Below the pieces are notes generated by a model. That model was given only the letters and a program-made list of their open reading frames with translations, searched no databases and had not been told where the DNA came from. From contig NC_087380.1 in assembly GCF_963675165.1 (NCBI RefSeq), positions 5,092,071-5,156,070 of the forward strand: a stretch of DNA of 64,000 bases. Direction: 5' to 3'. Below are positions 23,708 to 35,876 of the stretch, one piece after another. Made by a program: the position numbers and the translations under genes. The stretch is from Halichondria panicea. Its lineage: Eukaryota > Porifera > Demospongiae > Suberitida > Halichondriidae. The first letter of the stretch is position 1, and each line of letters opens with the position of its first letter.

Positions 23708-24541
23708 CAAAAATCACTAGCAAACAAACAGACTGCTGTAACCCATGGATGGTGTGATATTAGTGTCAAAATTAGGGTGATCGCAAAAGGTTTTCAAGGT
23801 AGCCTCGTCCCCACGCCCACTTCCTCTCATTGTTAATTGCTTGTTCGAGAGAAGAGGGCCTGGTATCGACTGCTTACGCATGTGCTAACTATTATGTCTA
23901 ACTCAGGACAAAAACGTGTATGCTCAGTAAAACAAAACAGACTAAAGTGGTGATCTAGTAGTAGCAGTAATGTTTACTCTGATAGCTTCTCGTAGCTCTA
24001 ACAAAGACTCACACCTGCCTACAACAATTAACAGTGTGAAAAACCATCCTCAGAACAGGGTGAAAAGCTGACACTATAGCCTAGAAAAGCCACATAAAGA
24101 AAATGAGTTGCACAGTGAAGTGCTCCAACAAATCTACATTTGACTAATCTAAGTCAACTCCTCTGTCTCTAGCTACAATGTAGCCGAGTCTATGTACCAT
24201 GCACACTGACTTATATTATTTATTCGAGTGATGAAAAAATTAATGTTCAGTAGATTTTACGAGAAAGTATCGCACATGCGCGCGCAAACAGTCAGTAGCA
24301 GGCCTTCTTTCTTAATTCCTTCAAGGCTTGCGTAGGAGGCTAGTATGTGGTTGTTTTTTCTGCCAGAGGGTGCTTGCTAATCCTTATGAGAGTATACTTT
24401 TTGCCAGATCATTGCTGATCCTAGGGAAGGTATGTCTTCATAGTTGAAGACACTGATAGTACATGATAACAAAGGGGATCAGAGTTCCATGCTTGCATGA
24501 TTATACTAGACCATTCAAGGTATACAAGTCCAATCATAGAC
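23708..24541. other. Gene-free stretch
   Basis: I see no gene. A fragment at 23800-23890 (GCCTCGTCCCCACGCC ... GGGCCTGGTATCGACTG) belongs to a dispersed repeat that recurs at 36170, 38155, 39640, 44758 and 50738. Confidence 0.4.
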
Positions 24542-25052
24542 AGAGTAGAGAGGGATTGGAAACGGAAGTACCCTCAAAGTACCATCCGTGTATCTCCGCG
24601 GTTTTAATCGAGGCTTATATTTTAACACTAGGGCTAACGTGAATAATTTATAAGAATAATTTTGCTCTCTGTAAAAAGTCCACGAGCAGTTCTGCTGCTA
24701 AACGTCAACTTTCATATCATACTTGAGGCCATTTGGGACACAGTACACTATTTAGTTACACAGCCTTAGCTATATCAAAGGTACTATAGGAACACAAGCA
24801 TGAAAAAGCGCTTTGTGTACCTTTAGCTACTTCACGACAATCGAGATTATATTTTCTTCGTTTCCAAATGATACCTACCATCAGGAGGAGTGTGATTCAG
24901 TAATGGGGGTAGCTCTGAGATGTATGCACAATAAGTTTCCCGGGCTTTTGCGGGAGTAATGAAGAGATACATGGATGGTCCCAGAGCCACTACGTAGACT
25001 TCATTGTAAAACATCACGTGACTCACTTCCGTTTCCAATCCCTCTCTACTCT
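24542..25052. mobile_element. 511-bp MITE with a perfect 28-bp terminal inverted repeat
   Basis: AGAGTAGAGAGGGATTGGAA and the next eight bases at 24542-24569 are repeated exactly in inverse at 25025-25052. The terminus resembles the ends of the 19824-20616 element (AGAGGGATGGGAAAC), so the two may be related families. Confidence 0.8.
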
Positions 25053-25540
25053 ATATCTATATGGTCCAATACATGACCACCAGAGTCACTGTATGCATGG
25101 CTCAAAGAATGACACCCTTGATTGATTGTATTGTCGTTTCCAGATCATTTTTCAGTCGAGTGAATATATAGTGAAGCTTAAATCTCTAATAAAAAGCATG
25201 TGGTAGAACGAATAGCTACCCTTATGCCAATTAAAGCAGACTATATACAATACTTATAGCAACTTAGGGAGAATTGTTTAACACGTGATACTTTAGTTAT
25301 ATGTCTGTGTTACACTTGTTGAAACATCAACTAGCACCAAGAAGTTTCACCTTTCAAAGGTATCCTGATGCATATAGTACATATTTCCTAGCTTAAAATT
25401 TTGCCATTTTAATTCCTGATAGTTTTTGAGTAACAGTATCTGACCTATCTAGCCAGTACTTATACCAGCTCCTACAATTGTTTTACCCTTCAGCCCTAGA
25501 AATGTCAATAAGATCGTGATGTCATACAAGTAAGTATAAG

Positions 25541-25640
25541 TACCGGTATAGGTTTTTGCGATTTTATTTTTGCAAAGCGATCAACACTCGCAAAATTCGC
25601 ATAATTATTATGTTTTTGATGCTCGCAAAACTATCAAAAT
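25541..25640. repeat. Dispersed repeat fragment, GCGAAGCGATCAAC family
   Basis: Sequence with TTTGCAAAGCGATCAACACT and GATGCTCGCAAAAC recurs at 30609-30703 and 32868-33056. The rest of 25053-25806 shows no gene; the 5' end of the DEATH-ROC gene must lie somewhere upstream of 25807. Confidence 0.45.
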
Positions 25641-25806
25641 CGATTTCATGTTGTAGATATAACTATGCTACTTACAGTTTACCTGAATTTTCTCGACAGT
25701 GTCGTTCTGTGCCTGTCACAATCAGTGCCTATATAATCGCTTGATATTGTGAACTATGCAGTCCAGCATGACATTGCGTACTAACGTCCATTTTAAAACT
25801 ATACAG

Positions 25807-28800
25807 CTCCAAGACTCACACTTTCAAACCTAGTGTCTGCTCTGAAAAGTGTTGAAAACAGATGGAATGATTTGGGTGCTGATCTGCGATTCCCTGAAGC
25901 AGTATTGCAAAGTATCGAGAAGCAGAATTGCTCCTCACTAGAGAGATTAACAGCTGTTCTCAAGCATTTTCTCCAACTACATCCATTTGCTTCTTGGCGA
26001 AGGATCATTCGAGCTCTTGAAAGGCTGGAAGAGAATGGGATAGTTAAGCACATTAAAACTTATTCTGAGCACATTTTAGGTGAGTAAATTCCTTTAATAT
26101 AAATCATACTCACACAACAGTTAACGGTTGTTTTTCACTACAGACCCAAGTCTTACTGTTGAGAATGTTGCTAGAGTGATTGCAGCTACCACTGATGATT
26201 GGGCAGATGATGTATATACTTATCATCTGGCAGGAGAGCTTATGGTGCCAATCACTATACAAGATAGAATTAAGAAACAATACTCCTCTGTTAAAGATCA
26301 ACAAACTTCTCTAGCCAAGTACTGGGTGAGAATGCTTTTCAATGCTTCATGGTCTACTCTAGCTGGAGCATTGCATTTCCTGAAGGAAAAGGAAGCTCTT
26401 GCCATTTGTGTGAAGGATTACCTTGACATTGAGAATGGTTTGTGATGTATGTGTTGTCACGCTATTAAATCTCTCGTGTGTACAAGAGAGGCATCAATGA
26501 TTTTAATGCATGAGAACTGTATATGACGGAATGTGTTTATTCCTGCAGATGAAACCCTAACAATGGAAAATTTACTAGCCGCGTTTGAGGGTGTGACAAA
26601 ATGGGATGAAATTGGATATCGGCTAAGGGTACCTACAACCCAACAGAATGAGATTAGATCATCTTTTCAAACAGACGATGAGAAAAAAGAAGCTATTTTA
26701 AATCATTTTCTTCAACACAACCCATCTCCCACCTGGAGAGAAGCTGCATTAGCTTTGTATAGAATGAGGCACCATGATTTAGTCAAGACCCTATACGAGA
26801 AGAAATATCTTATTGGTATGCTTGCACTTTACACTAGATATAATTATATATACATTGGGTCAAAAAAATGCACAGTCTATAAATTTATTTATTGCAGCAC
26901 CGGAGGATCAAAGGCTACTGGACATATTCAATTATACAGTGAAGCAAAGAGGATACTTAAATCAGACTATAATGCAAGCAACGATACAAGGAAATGCCCG
27001 GTCTGGAAAGACGTCGTTAATCAAGGTTCTACAGGGGAAACATGCTTGCCCTGTTGAACCAAGTACTGCTGTAATGGAAGAATCAGCGCGTATAGAGCTA
27101 AGCCAGTCTACTGTGCTTGTTGAAGGTATTCTCTGGACTCCAATCGAAGATTTGCATGAAGAAGCTAACCTTGTTGTGCGTGAGGTGATGACTGCTGAGC
27201 AGCTTCAATCGAATAATGCCAATGAAGATGACGAAGACAATATTATCATTGCAGACACTATTGGAGAATCAGTTTATCCTGGAACAGTAACTTCTATGGT
27301 TGATTCAGAATTACCCACTAGGAATACAACCAGGTATATATATATATATATATAGACTTATTGATTAGCTCCTTAATTGTCTGTATATGGGATAACTATA
27401 TAGCACAAAATAATATTACTGAGTCAGGCAAGTTTACATTGAGTTCAATGTGAAATTTGTCAGCTAACTCACTCGTTACTAGTTATAGAGAAGTCTGAAA
27501 GTAGGAGTTTAGCTTGCCCAGTACTATAATTATATATTATAATTAGAACTATTAATATTTTGCAGTATACCTTGCCCCGACCATGCAGCCTACTTGTTTT
27601 GTGATGCTACAAGCTGATGAGAGTCATCAATAGTAGAATCTCTCTTAGCTCCAGACATTCAGTCTGTGTGACTAGTAGGAGCTCACAAACCTACTGGAAG
27701 TGCTTATAATCTCAAGGATAGCTTCAGTTGTGGACAGTATATAATTATAGTCTAGCAGTCAGAGTGGCACAGAGAGCCTTGCAGCTCTCTTCTCACTCTT
27801 GAAGCTACCAATAGCTAGCATTCTAGTGCCGGCAGAGCTAACTACTAAGTAGAGTAGCAACACTCCATGGACAAGTTTTGCTATGCACTCTTCTGAAAAG
27901 GCTGCAATTGCATTCCAAGTAAGCAAAACTAGGCATAACTCGAAAACGAAGTATTATTTTGCAAATCCTTGAATTAACAAGAAAACATATAGAAGCCTAT
28001 AATAGAAACTCTTACATGCAGTTTATTGATCCCTGAGCAGCTGTAGCAATCTACAGAGACACAAACACACTACCAAATACCTCGCTTGCGCATGCGCACC
28101 AAGCTGTAAGTGTGTGTCTGTGTAGACTGCTACAGCTGCTCAAGGATGAATCAAGTGCAAGTAAAAGTTTCTATAGGCTTCTAATCATGTTTTCTTGGAT
28201 TTTAATTCGTGGATTTGCAAAATAATGCTTCGTTCTCGAGTTATGCCTAGTTTTGCTTACTTGGAATGCCATTGCAGCCTTTTCAGAAGAGCACGTAGCC
28301 AAACTTGTTTACCGAGTGTTACTACTCTACTTAGTAGTTAGCTCTGCACTAGAATGCTAGCTATTGGTAGCTGCAAGAGTGAGAAGAGAGCTACAAGGCT
28401 CTGCTGATGGCAGCCATTAATTTTAGACTTGAACTTTTGGCATCTATCGTTTTTAACAACAATCATAGTCGATCATTATACCCACTCTTTGAGTTCGCAT
28501 GCAGTAAAATATTGCAAAAAATAAGCTATTAGTAGCTTTATGTTATGTAGCTTTGGCATCTCCACCGAGGCATCAGCACCTGCGGTGCTTTAATTATATA
28601 CAGTGAAACTTACAAAATTAAAAATTTGGCCATTATCCGTATAGGTGTCTTTAGTTATCATCCAGAACGCTTTGGAAAAAGAGGCTGACATTCTGTTTTA
28701 GTTTAAATCTGGATCTGAGCCTTGGGCTGCTGTTATATAATGGGTGGTTGCTCTTCAGAGTATAAAGAGTATAATGTTTTCATGCAAAATCATGTATAGT

Positions 28801-31800
28801 ATTAAGGACGATCCTTTTTCATTTTAGCACTATCAAAACCTTCAACAGTAGTCTCTTCACTGAAACATTTGAGCAAGGTCCAGATAATTCTTCAATATTG
28901 AATTTATTCAAACTTGCCATTAAGAAAGCAAAACTCGAAATGACAATGATTAAGGACCCATGGACTCTATACATTTCAGATATAGGTGGCCAGCTTGAAT
29001 TCCAAGAACTGGTGCCAGCACTAACAAATGGCCCTAGCCTTCATATTATAGTCATTGCTGCTCACTGGGGTCTCAACAACAAGTGTCCAATTGAGTACTT
29101 ACACAAAAATGGACAGTCTGCCGTATCATATAAAGCAAACTATACGGTAAAAGAAAATGTTCTGTTAACTCTGGCAACGATAATGTCTACAGGACAACAC
29201 AAGCAACTTCCTAAAGCAATGTTTGTCATTACGTTTAAAGATTTGGTTACTGTAGAGGAACTACTTGTAATGGATGAAGAGCTACAAAGAACTGTGAAAT
29301 GCACTGAAGCATACCGCTCTGGAGTGATTGAGTTTGCCACAGAATCACACTTGTGTCATACCATTAATAATTTAATTCCAGATACAGATGACATTGCATG
29401 TATCCGTAAGACTGTGGAAAGAATAGGAATGCGAAATGATGATTACCAAGTTCGAACTCCCTACACTTGGCTTTGCTTTAGTCTTGCTCTACGCCGTATA
29501 AAGAATAGAGTGCTGCACTATTCAACTTGTGTGGAAGCTGGAAAACAATGTGGGATTGAATCGATTGAAGAATTGAATGCTGCACTGAGATTCCTGCATT
29601 ACAACATTGGTGTAATTCGGTACTTCAGTGATGTTCCTGAATTATCAGACATTGTTATAAAAGATCCCCAGATGTTGTTTGACTGTGTTACAGAATTGGT
29701 TCTCAATACTTTCACTTTTGATCGTGTTAATTATTCTACTAAAGAAGATTTCGAGAAGAAAGGATTGTTTCCAGTTGAAATGGTTAGCAAAGTGTCTACC
29801 AATTCAGAGCTTTTTACAAACCAAAAATTGATCGCTTTTCTGATGTACCATCACATAATTGCACCATTGGAGAAAGATGGTGAAACCGTAAAATATTTTT
29901 TGCCTTGCTCTCTTGTTCATGCTGAAATTTTTGAAAATGATGCTTCCTTTAATGTACTCCCTCCAATGGTGATCATTTTTGATACTGGGTACACTCCACG
30001 CGGCATTTTTGGATTTTTAGTGAGTGATATTCTAACTGACAAGGGTCATGAGATAAAAATCGTGTTGGATGTAGATTGTATTTATCGTGACCAGCTAACA
30101 GTGTCTGTAGGTCCTTACGTAGACAAATTTTACTTCTCCCTCCATGCAACGTATATAAAGATTGATGTGCAGCCTTCGAAAATCGAACGAAAATTTCCCT
30201 TTGGAGAAATTTGCTGCTATGTTCGGAATCGTGTGGTTGAAGCATTGACTGACATTGTTAGCAAGTTGAATTACAATTGTAAAGCCACTCACTCTTTAGC
30301 ATTCCTCTGTCCTGACAAATGCCATGGAGAACAAGTTCATGCAGCAACCATATTGTTTTATCGGGGGGAGATGCAGGCTTTAAAGTGTATCATTAGCAAG
30401 AATGCAAAAGCACTCCCAAAAGGTCATGAAGTGTGGTTCAATGAGGTACATTTTCAGTTTAGTAAGCATTCTATGGTTTTGCATTGTATACACCGTATTA
30501 CTAGAATATTTTGCTGGTGAAAAACCTTTGCGAATGAGCTAAGTCAGCAGAAAAGTTGACCCTTTTGTGATCTAACTATTGCGTTCTGGCAAGGATCATG
30601 TGTATTTACTAGTACAAAATAGGTTTTGCGGATTTTAATGTTGCGAATTGATCAACCATCGTAAAGTTTACAAAATGTTTGATGCTCGCAAAACATTCTA
30701 GTAATACCGTAGAGTTTGTTGCACACACATTATTGAAGATAATGATAATTGAGAATCATTAAGTGTATTGTTCTACAGGATGTGTGTATTTCTACGAGTA
30801 GAAAAAGACCAGCTTCAGAAGTTGCTTTACGTAAGTTGTATTTATATGGGCTATATATAGTACACTCTGATCTAATGTGTATACTTTCTTCTAGCATGCT
30901 CCAAACGTGTTGAATATGACTACTCGGAATTACATTTATCTTCAACCAAGTACTGGGTGAGCTGTTTAACAATTCAACTATTATTAATGATTTTTTGTCT
31001 TGCTACAGGACGGCCACAAAAGTACCTCAGGTATACCATTACTATAATTTTAATTTTCGAAACCATGCATATAGAGCAGCAGTTGCTCTATATGCATGGT
31101 TCTGAGCATGTTCCTCACCTCAAAATGTGGTGTGCTAGTATGTATACTTGCACTATGTCGACGTCTGAAGCACTTTATATGGCTTTAGAATGATTTTTCC
31201 TATCATTATAGATCTAGGTCAAATTTGGTATTTGGAAACTGCATGTGTATAGCTGCTTATCCCTCTGTCTTCTCCTTCTCTACGTAATTATGTTATTATA
31301 CTATAGCTAGTATGAAGCAAGATTGTTCTCTCAGATTGTCTGACAGTTAGTCAGCTGCCTTTATTACGGGTCTGCATTTGGAGAGCCAGAGTGGAGTGGG
31401 AAAACATAGGTACTGCTCTACACATCGATTCATCTATATTGAAAGCAATTGGATTGAGGAACCATTACAAACCTGAGGAATGCTTCACTGAGGTCCTCTA
31501 CTACTGGCTATGTCAGGAGCCTCCACCTACCTTGAACGTCCTTAAGAAGTGTATGATGTCACTTTCTCTGAGAGAAAGTTGTCCTCGACTGGATGAAGAT
31601 TTGGAGAGAAATTTTAATCAGGTTTGTGTTACTTACGCAATTAACACTATACGTTTTCAGTGTATATATTTATCCTTCAGTTTGAGCTTTCATGCCCAGA
31701 CACTTCTGCGATGGATGAAAGTGAGTTCTTGTTTACATTACACTTACTTAATGTCACTAGACCTCTAATAAAAAGTTTACTTTTCCAATTGAGTACTGTT

Positions 31801-33699
31801 TGGAGTGGTGGAGGTCACACCACCGTAGCTCACTTGCCTTTGTTGCTTCCTTTGCCTGTGATAAAAAAAAAACCAAGTACAATAGAGTCTAACTTCACGT
31901 GTTCATAATTTACCTCATGCCCGTCTGGAGTGGTGGGAGGTAGTGGCTTATGACCGTCTGGAGTGGTGGGGGTTGAGGTGGACGGTGTGGTGTTTTCTGT
32001 GGAATTGAATCATTGTTAAATGAATGGCGCAAGCACCTGTGGTGTAAAATACCTCGGTGCAAGTGGTCAAGTCTGCTCGTGAGACTGAGATGCCTCCTTA
32101 TTTACACTCAACGACCATGTGCTATCCTTTGTACTGTCTAAAATAAGGGAGTGATAAATGCCAAGAGTATCGTTTACTGCCTTAAAATCGACCAAAAAGC
32201 ATAATTCCCTACGTAATACTGTCAAACCTGTTTGTACAAGCCAGCAAGAGTACATTAATGTACTCCTGGTACTAGAATGGAAGCAAGTTAACGCGGCGTG
32301 GAATTGAGGCTACTTGCATAATTCAAACAAAAACTGATGAGTATCACCAACATTTTCAAGGGGCTCATAACTAAGAAGCCATACGACACATGGGTTAAAT
32401 TGGGTGTGGTTATTATAAGGTATGTATATGCCAAGTTTCGTTGAAATCGGAGGGGGTGCTCATTTTTTTGTGTTGAGTTGACATGGAATGTCCCAGTATT
32501 TTTGTGTCGATCATGTGACCTATAGCCAATGACATTTATCATATGCAGTCGTGTGACTGTACTGCAAAATTTTTAGGAATATACCCAATATGCCATGATA
32601 GATTTGGAAGCCTGCTGAAGGTACATGCCTTCTCCCGCCTTTGGCGTAACTATGACAGAAGCACTCATTTTTTACTGCGGATGCGCACATTGGTAAAAAT
32701 TTTCTTCGTGAGAAAAGTCAAGTCTGAGAGATCATCTTACTTAGGCTACTGGTGCTTAGTGTAAATGTAGGAGCACATCTTGCTGAAAATAACGTTGAGT
32801 AGACAGGGTACAGCTAGGTAAAATCAATCATCTACGAATAGCCGACTCCTATTTATACTTTCCCATTATTATTACTAAAACTTTTGTGAGCATTAAACAT
32901 ATGCGAATTTTGCGAGCGTTGATCGCTTCGCAAAATAGAATCGCAACGGTAATTTGTATGGCATCACAATCCTTGCCAAAATGCGATCGCAAAGTGTTCA
33001 AATTTTCTGCTGCATTCGCAAAGGTTTTTCACGTGCAAAACATTCTAGGCCAGTGATCCAACTTGCTAAAAAAACAAAAGTAACTAACAGCTCTTTTTTT
33101 TTTAACCCTTTTCTAACCCAACCTTACCTCTATGTTATAGAATGCTAATACCGTGCATATGCAAACATTTTGCAATCCCATATCACACATGCAGACGTAA
33201 GAAGACTGTAGAATTCAGCTGTGATCCTTCCCTGCTTAGTAATAACTGCAAAAGGGCTAAAAAGTGTGCTGCTACCAATCCTAGTGTGAACAGTTCATGC
33301 ACGAGCAGATATCTTTGATATGAACCCCATTAATTTTACCACATTAATTTCACCACAACATAGCAACCATACCATTTTATTAACTGTCGTCTTTGTTCAT
33401 TTCCAGCGTTTCAACTTGCACCTAGCCATCTGAAAATCATCGTCAATACTGTTTGGAGGGCCAGAGTAAAATGGTTTGACATCGGTATTTTTTTGCTGAA
33501 TGATGTACCCGCCTTGGAATGTATCCGGACTAAGTGCCATCATGACCCAGACGAATGTGTAAGAGAAATGTTCAGCTGCTGGTTGAGTGGGGGTTGTGCA
33601 AATCTTCGAGACCTCAAGAATAGTGTGCAATCACTGCCTGTGCGGGAGAATTATCCTGGTCTCGGAAGAGATTTGGAAAATGCTCTGCTGAAACAGTAA
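25807..33699 (+). CDS. DEATH(x3)-ROC GTPase-COR-DEATH(x2) protein
   Basis: Eleven exons join in phase: 25807-26079, 26144-26437, 26549-26815 (each encoding one DEATH-like helical domain, all phase 1 to 1), 26898-27333, 28828-30445, 30779-30830, 30895-30956, 31009-31030, 31335-31621, 31681-31720 and 33407-33699 with stop TAA. About 1,214 residues are visible. The GTPase has a P-loop GNARSGKTS, then an unusual acidic insert, then switch II DIGGQLEFQEL in the next exon and a G4-like TFKD. A COR-like region follows (LRFLHYNIGVIRYF ... IVIKDPQMLFD). The last two domains share VWRARVKWFDIG / IWRARVEWENIG and a C-terminal LP/LS-RE-PGLGRDLE block. The family (ROCO proteins with death-fold domains) signals through GTP-controlled assembly, probably in innate immunity or cell death; that role is inference. 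The first coding exon, which must end in phase 1, was not found. Confidence 0.78.
27773..28402. mobile_element. 630-bp foldback element inside the GTPase intron
   Basis: Inverted arms (about 27773-28060 and 28120-28402) share AGAGCCTTGCAGCTCTCTTC, CTAAGTAGAGTAGCAACACT and AAGTAAGCAAAACTAGGCAT. It sits in the 1.5-kb intron between the P-loop exon and the switch II exon. A single arm of the same element occurs at 38596-38880. To its right, 28430-28600 matches (inverted) sequence found at 38380-38560 and 44945-45090. Confidence 0.7.
30609..30703. repeat. Dispersed GCGAAGCGATCAAC-family repeat
   Basis: CTAGTACAAAATAGGTTTTG at the left and an inverted CGCAAAACATTCTAG at the right bracket this copy in an intron of the DEATH-ROC gene. 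Confidence 0.45.
31061..31101. repeat. Perfect 18-bp hairpin with a 5-nt loop
   Basis: AACCATGCATATAGAGCA is followed by GCAGT and its exact reverse complement. It lies in the intron between the exons ending at 31030 and starting at 31335. It may be a small transposon remnant or a structured RNA; nothing decides between them here. Confidence 0.8.
31800..32867. other. Long intron part without a recognised gene
   Basis: This is within the last intron of the DEATH-ROC gene (31721-33406). Degenerate copies of TGGAGTGGTGG occur at 31800, 31925 and 31960, and a GCACCTGTGGTG/ACCTCGGTGC motif at 32034-32060 recalls the end of the repeat at 44945. No coding exon was recognised. Confidence 0.4.
32868..33056. 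repeat. Dispersed GCGAAGCGATCAAC-family repeat, longer copy
   Basis: It contains TGCGAGCGTTGATCGCTTCG and CGTGCAAAACATTCTAGGCC, matching 30609-30703 and 25541-25640. Confidence 0.45.
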
Positions 33700-33736
33700 G
33701 TGGAGCAGTTGAGTATGCATCACTTTGCTTGAGCAG

Positions 33737-33967
33737 TACCGTATAGCGGGAAAATTTCGCGTGCACATTTTCGCTATTTGGCTAAAAATCCCTCAGAAAA
33801 AAATTTCGCTGGTTGTAATATTCGCATTTAAATGCCAGGAAACCATACCCACCAAGTGCTTTGTATGTGAATTACTGGTGCGTGTGAGTTTATCCCAGTT
33901 TTAATCTTCACGTTAACTGCTCTGCCCTCAAAAACACGAAATTTTTCACCTCACGAAAATTCACAGT
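33737..33967. mobile_element. MITE, family A, full left end
   Basis: It starts TACCGTATAGCGGGAAAATT and shares TTTTCGCTATTTGGCT and AATGCCAGGAAACCA with 9858-10084. The right terminal repeat has been lost. It begins 38 bp after the DEATH-ROC stop codon. Confidence 0.7.
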
Positions 33968-34152
33968 CTACTAAATTGAATTATAGTGGCTGGAATAATG
34001 TTTCATTCATAATTCCATGCGTAGAGTTAATTACACACTTGGCACAGAAGTTGTAAATTACTTGCCTATACATCCCACTCATAAATATCAACACAAGGTT
34101 CAGGGATGTGCCCCACATGTCGGTGATGGTTAGTACTACATAATAGTTAGAC

Positions 34153-34285
34153 ACTGTTTTGGAGGTGTCTATACAAGATATATAGGATTTAGAAGCCCAA
34201 AGGCACCAAATTAGTATCCCGAGTGTAGTGAGGACACTACAAGTGGCTGAGGGCTTCTAAATCACATAGACACCGACAAAACAGT
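34153..34285. mobile_element. Small foldback MITE
   Basis: ACTGTTTTGGAGGTGTCTAT and, inverted, ATAGACACCGACAAAACAGT enclose a further inverted TTTAGAAGCCC / GGGCTTCTAAA pair. Confidence 0.65.
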
Positions 34286-34588
34286 CATTTAGATACTAGT
34301 GCGCATGCGCAAACCTTGCTTCGAGGCTTTACTACAATACAAACAGTTTACTTAGTATAATTATCTCCTTGAGGCAATTTTTTCCCATGTACTTCCATGT
34401 AGATCTTATCAGCTAGTGTCCTAAACAAAAATTACCACACCACTAGAATACGAAGACTTTGGATCTCACGCAACTACAAACGACTCTATACTAATTTTGG
34501 ATATTTTAACTGTCCTGGTCTACTCTTACGGCACCCTTACTTTTTATGCCTCGAGGCGTAGCCGCACGAGGGATACGGTAAAGCTGAC

Positions 34589-35053
34589 TACCGTATAGCG
34601 GGTATATTTCGAGGGTATAAATGTTCGTAGTTTTCACGGATTGAGCCTGTACCACGAAAATTTATATCCACGAAATTTTATATCTTATTGAATAGTAGGC
34701 GTGTTCAGTATTATTGACCACACCTATCGACAATAAGAGGAAAGAAAAAGGAATCTAGAGACAAGGACACCGGTATAGCCAGCTAGCTTGCTCTACATCT
34801 ACTGTACATCTACTGTATCCCCTGACCATGGCCTGCACAGTAAACGTTCTGCTAGAGGTGGAGGACATAGTGCCTCACTGATTCACAGGCTAGGCATGGA
34901 TTCGAGGCTAACGGTGTGGAGGTACAGCTGCATATTGATGTGCGCATGCGCCAAAAGGCTGGAACTCAGACCACGAAAATAAAATCCGCGAAATCCTTTG
35001 TAGAGGTCCATCCGCAAAAATTTATACCCTCGAAATATACCCGCTATACGGTA
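34589..35053. mobile_element. MITE, CGTATAGCGGG-type ends, family D, long copy
   Basis: The terminal repeats read TACCGTATAGCGGGTATATT and, at the other end, CGAAATATACCCGCTATACG. The interior carries CCACGAAAAT and CCTCGAAAT-type repeats. Confidence 0.8.
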
Positions 35054-35055
35054 TA

Positions 35056-35261
35056 TACCGTATAGCGGGTATATCTTGAGGGTATAAAACTTTCGCTGAA
35101 CTGTTAGATAGGTTTTCGTGGATTTAATTTTCACTGAATAGCAACCTTTTGTATGTGATATTAAATTCATGGGTATAAAATGTTCGCGATACATGCTTAA
35201 TCAGCGAAAACCGCAAATTAACATTAATTTTATACCCTCGAAATATACCCGCTATACGGTA
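35056..35261. mobile_element. MITE, family D, second copy 2 bp from the first
   Basis: It has the same termini as the neighbour and begins after a shared TA dinucleotide, which suggests TA target duplication. The interior is 206 bp and partly related. Confidence 0.8.
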
Positions 35262-35367
35262 GCTTAATTATACCTTTCATAGTAGACACAGTGCATGTGT
35301 ATGTTGATATTGGCAAGTTTATGCTTCGAGGGGTAGCCACACTAGGATATAGAAGGATATAGTAAAG

Positions 35368-35370
<3 letters not shown>

Positions 35371-35418
<48 letters not shown>

Positions 35419-35434
35419 CGTGTGCGTGCATGTG
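35371..35434. repeat. (TG)n-(CG)n microsatellite
   Basis: About 20 TG units pass into five CG units and then TGTGCGTGCATGTG; alternating purine-pyrimidine of this kind can adopt Z-form. Confidence 0.9.
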
Positions 35435-35522
35435 AAGGCTGTTCAAGTGCAGTCTCTTCAGAACTGTCCCTAGCACTTCTGTCTATGCTAGCATAATCTG
35501 CTTGCAGCGTAACTGGGGCCGA

Positions 35523-35579
35523 AGGTCAAAGGTTTTTGGTAATTATGCGTGATATGCCAATGACCTTTGACCTTTGACC
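35523..35579. promoter_or_regulatory. Clustered DR1-type nuclear-receptor half-sites
   Basis: AGGTCAAAGG at 35523 is followed by TGACCTTTGACCTTTGACC at 35561-35579, which is three tandem AGGTCA half-sites (minus strand) at 1-bp spacing. HNF4/RXR-type receptors bind DR1 elements. No start codon is close, so any role is speculative. Confidence 0.35.
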
Positions 35580-35876
35580 CTATTGCTGTCTGATCATTGA
35601 TACATGAGTAACTCAGCAGAAATAATTGCTGCATGGACATACAAGCGTTTTGCAACTCAACTTTGGGAGTTTTATTGTTTAGTTATCGTCCTTACATAAT
35701 TACTATGTGACTCTCAGCCAGTGCTATTTTCATCTTCAGAATCTACTAAGTAAACCTCTGTTTGTAACAGCAGTAGTAAGAGCAATGGCTATAACATCTT
35801 GCAACTAGCTAGCACGTTAATTAAGTATCACAAGAAACCACGCCCTAATATCTGCACTTTGTGCGATCTGGTAGCT

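Noticed and set aside
24847-25038. 63-codon minus-strand frame
   Set aside because: It lies wholly inside a MITE with a perfect 28-bp inverted repeat and shows no known domain.
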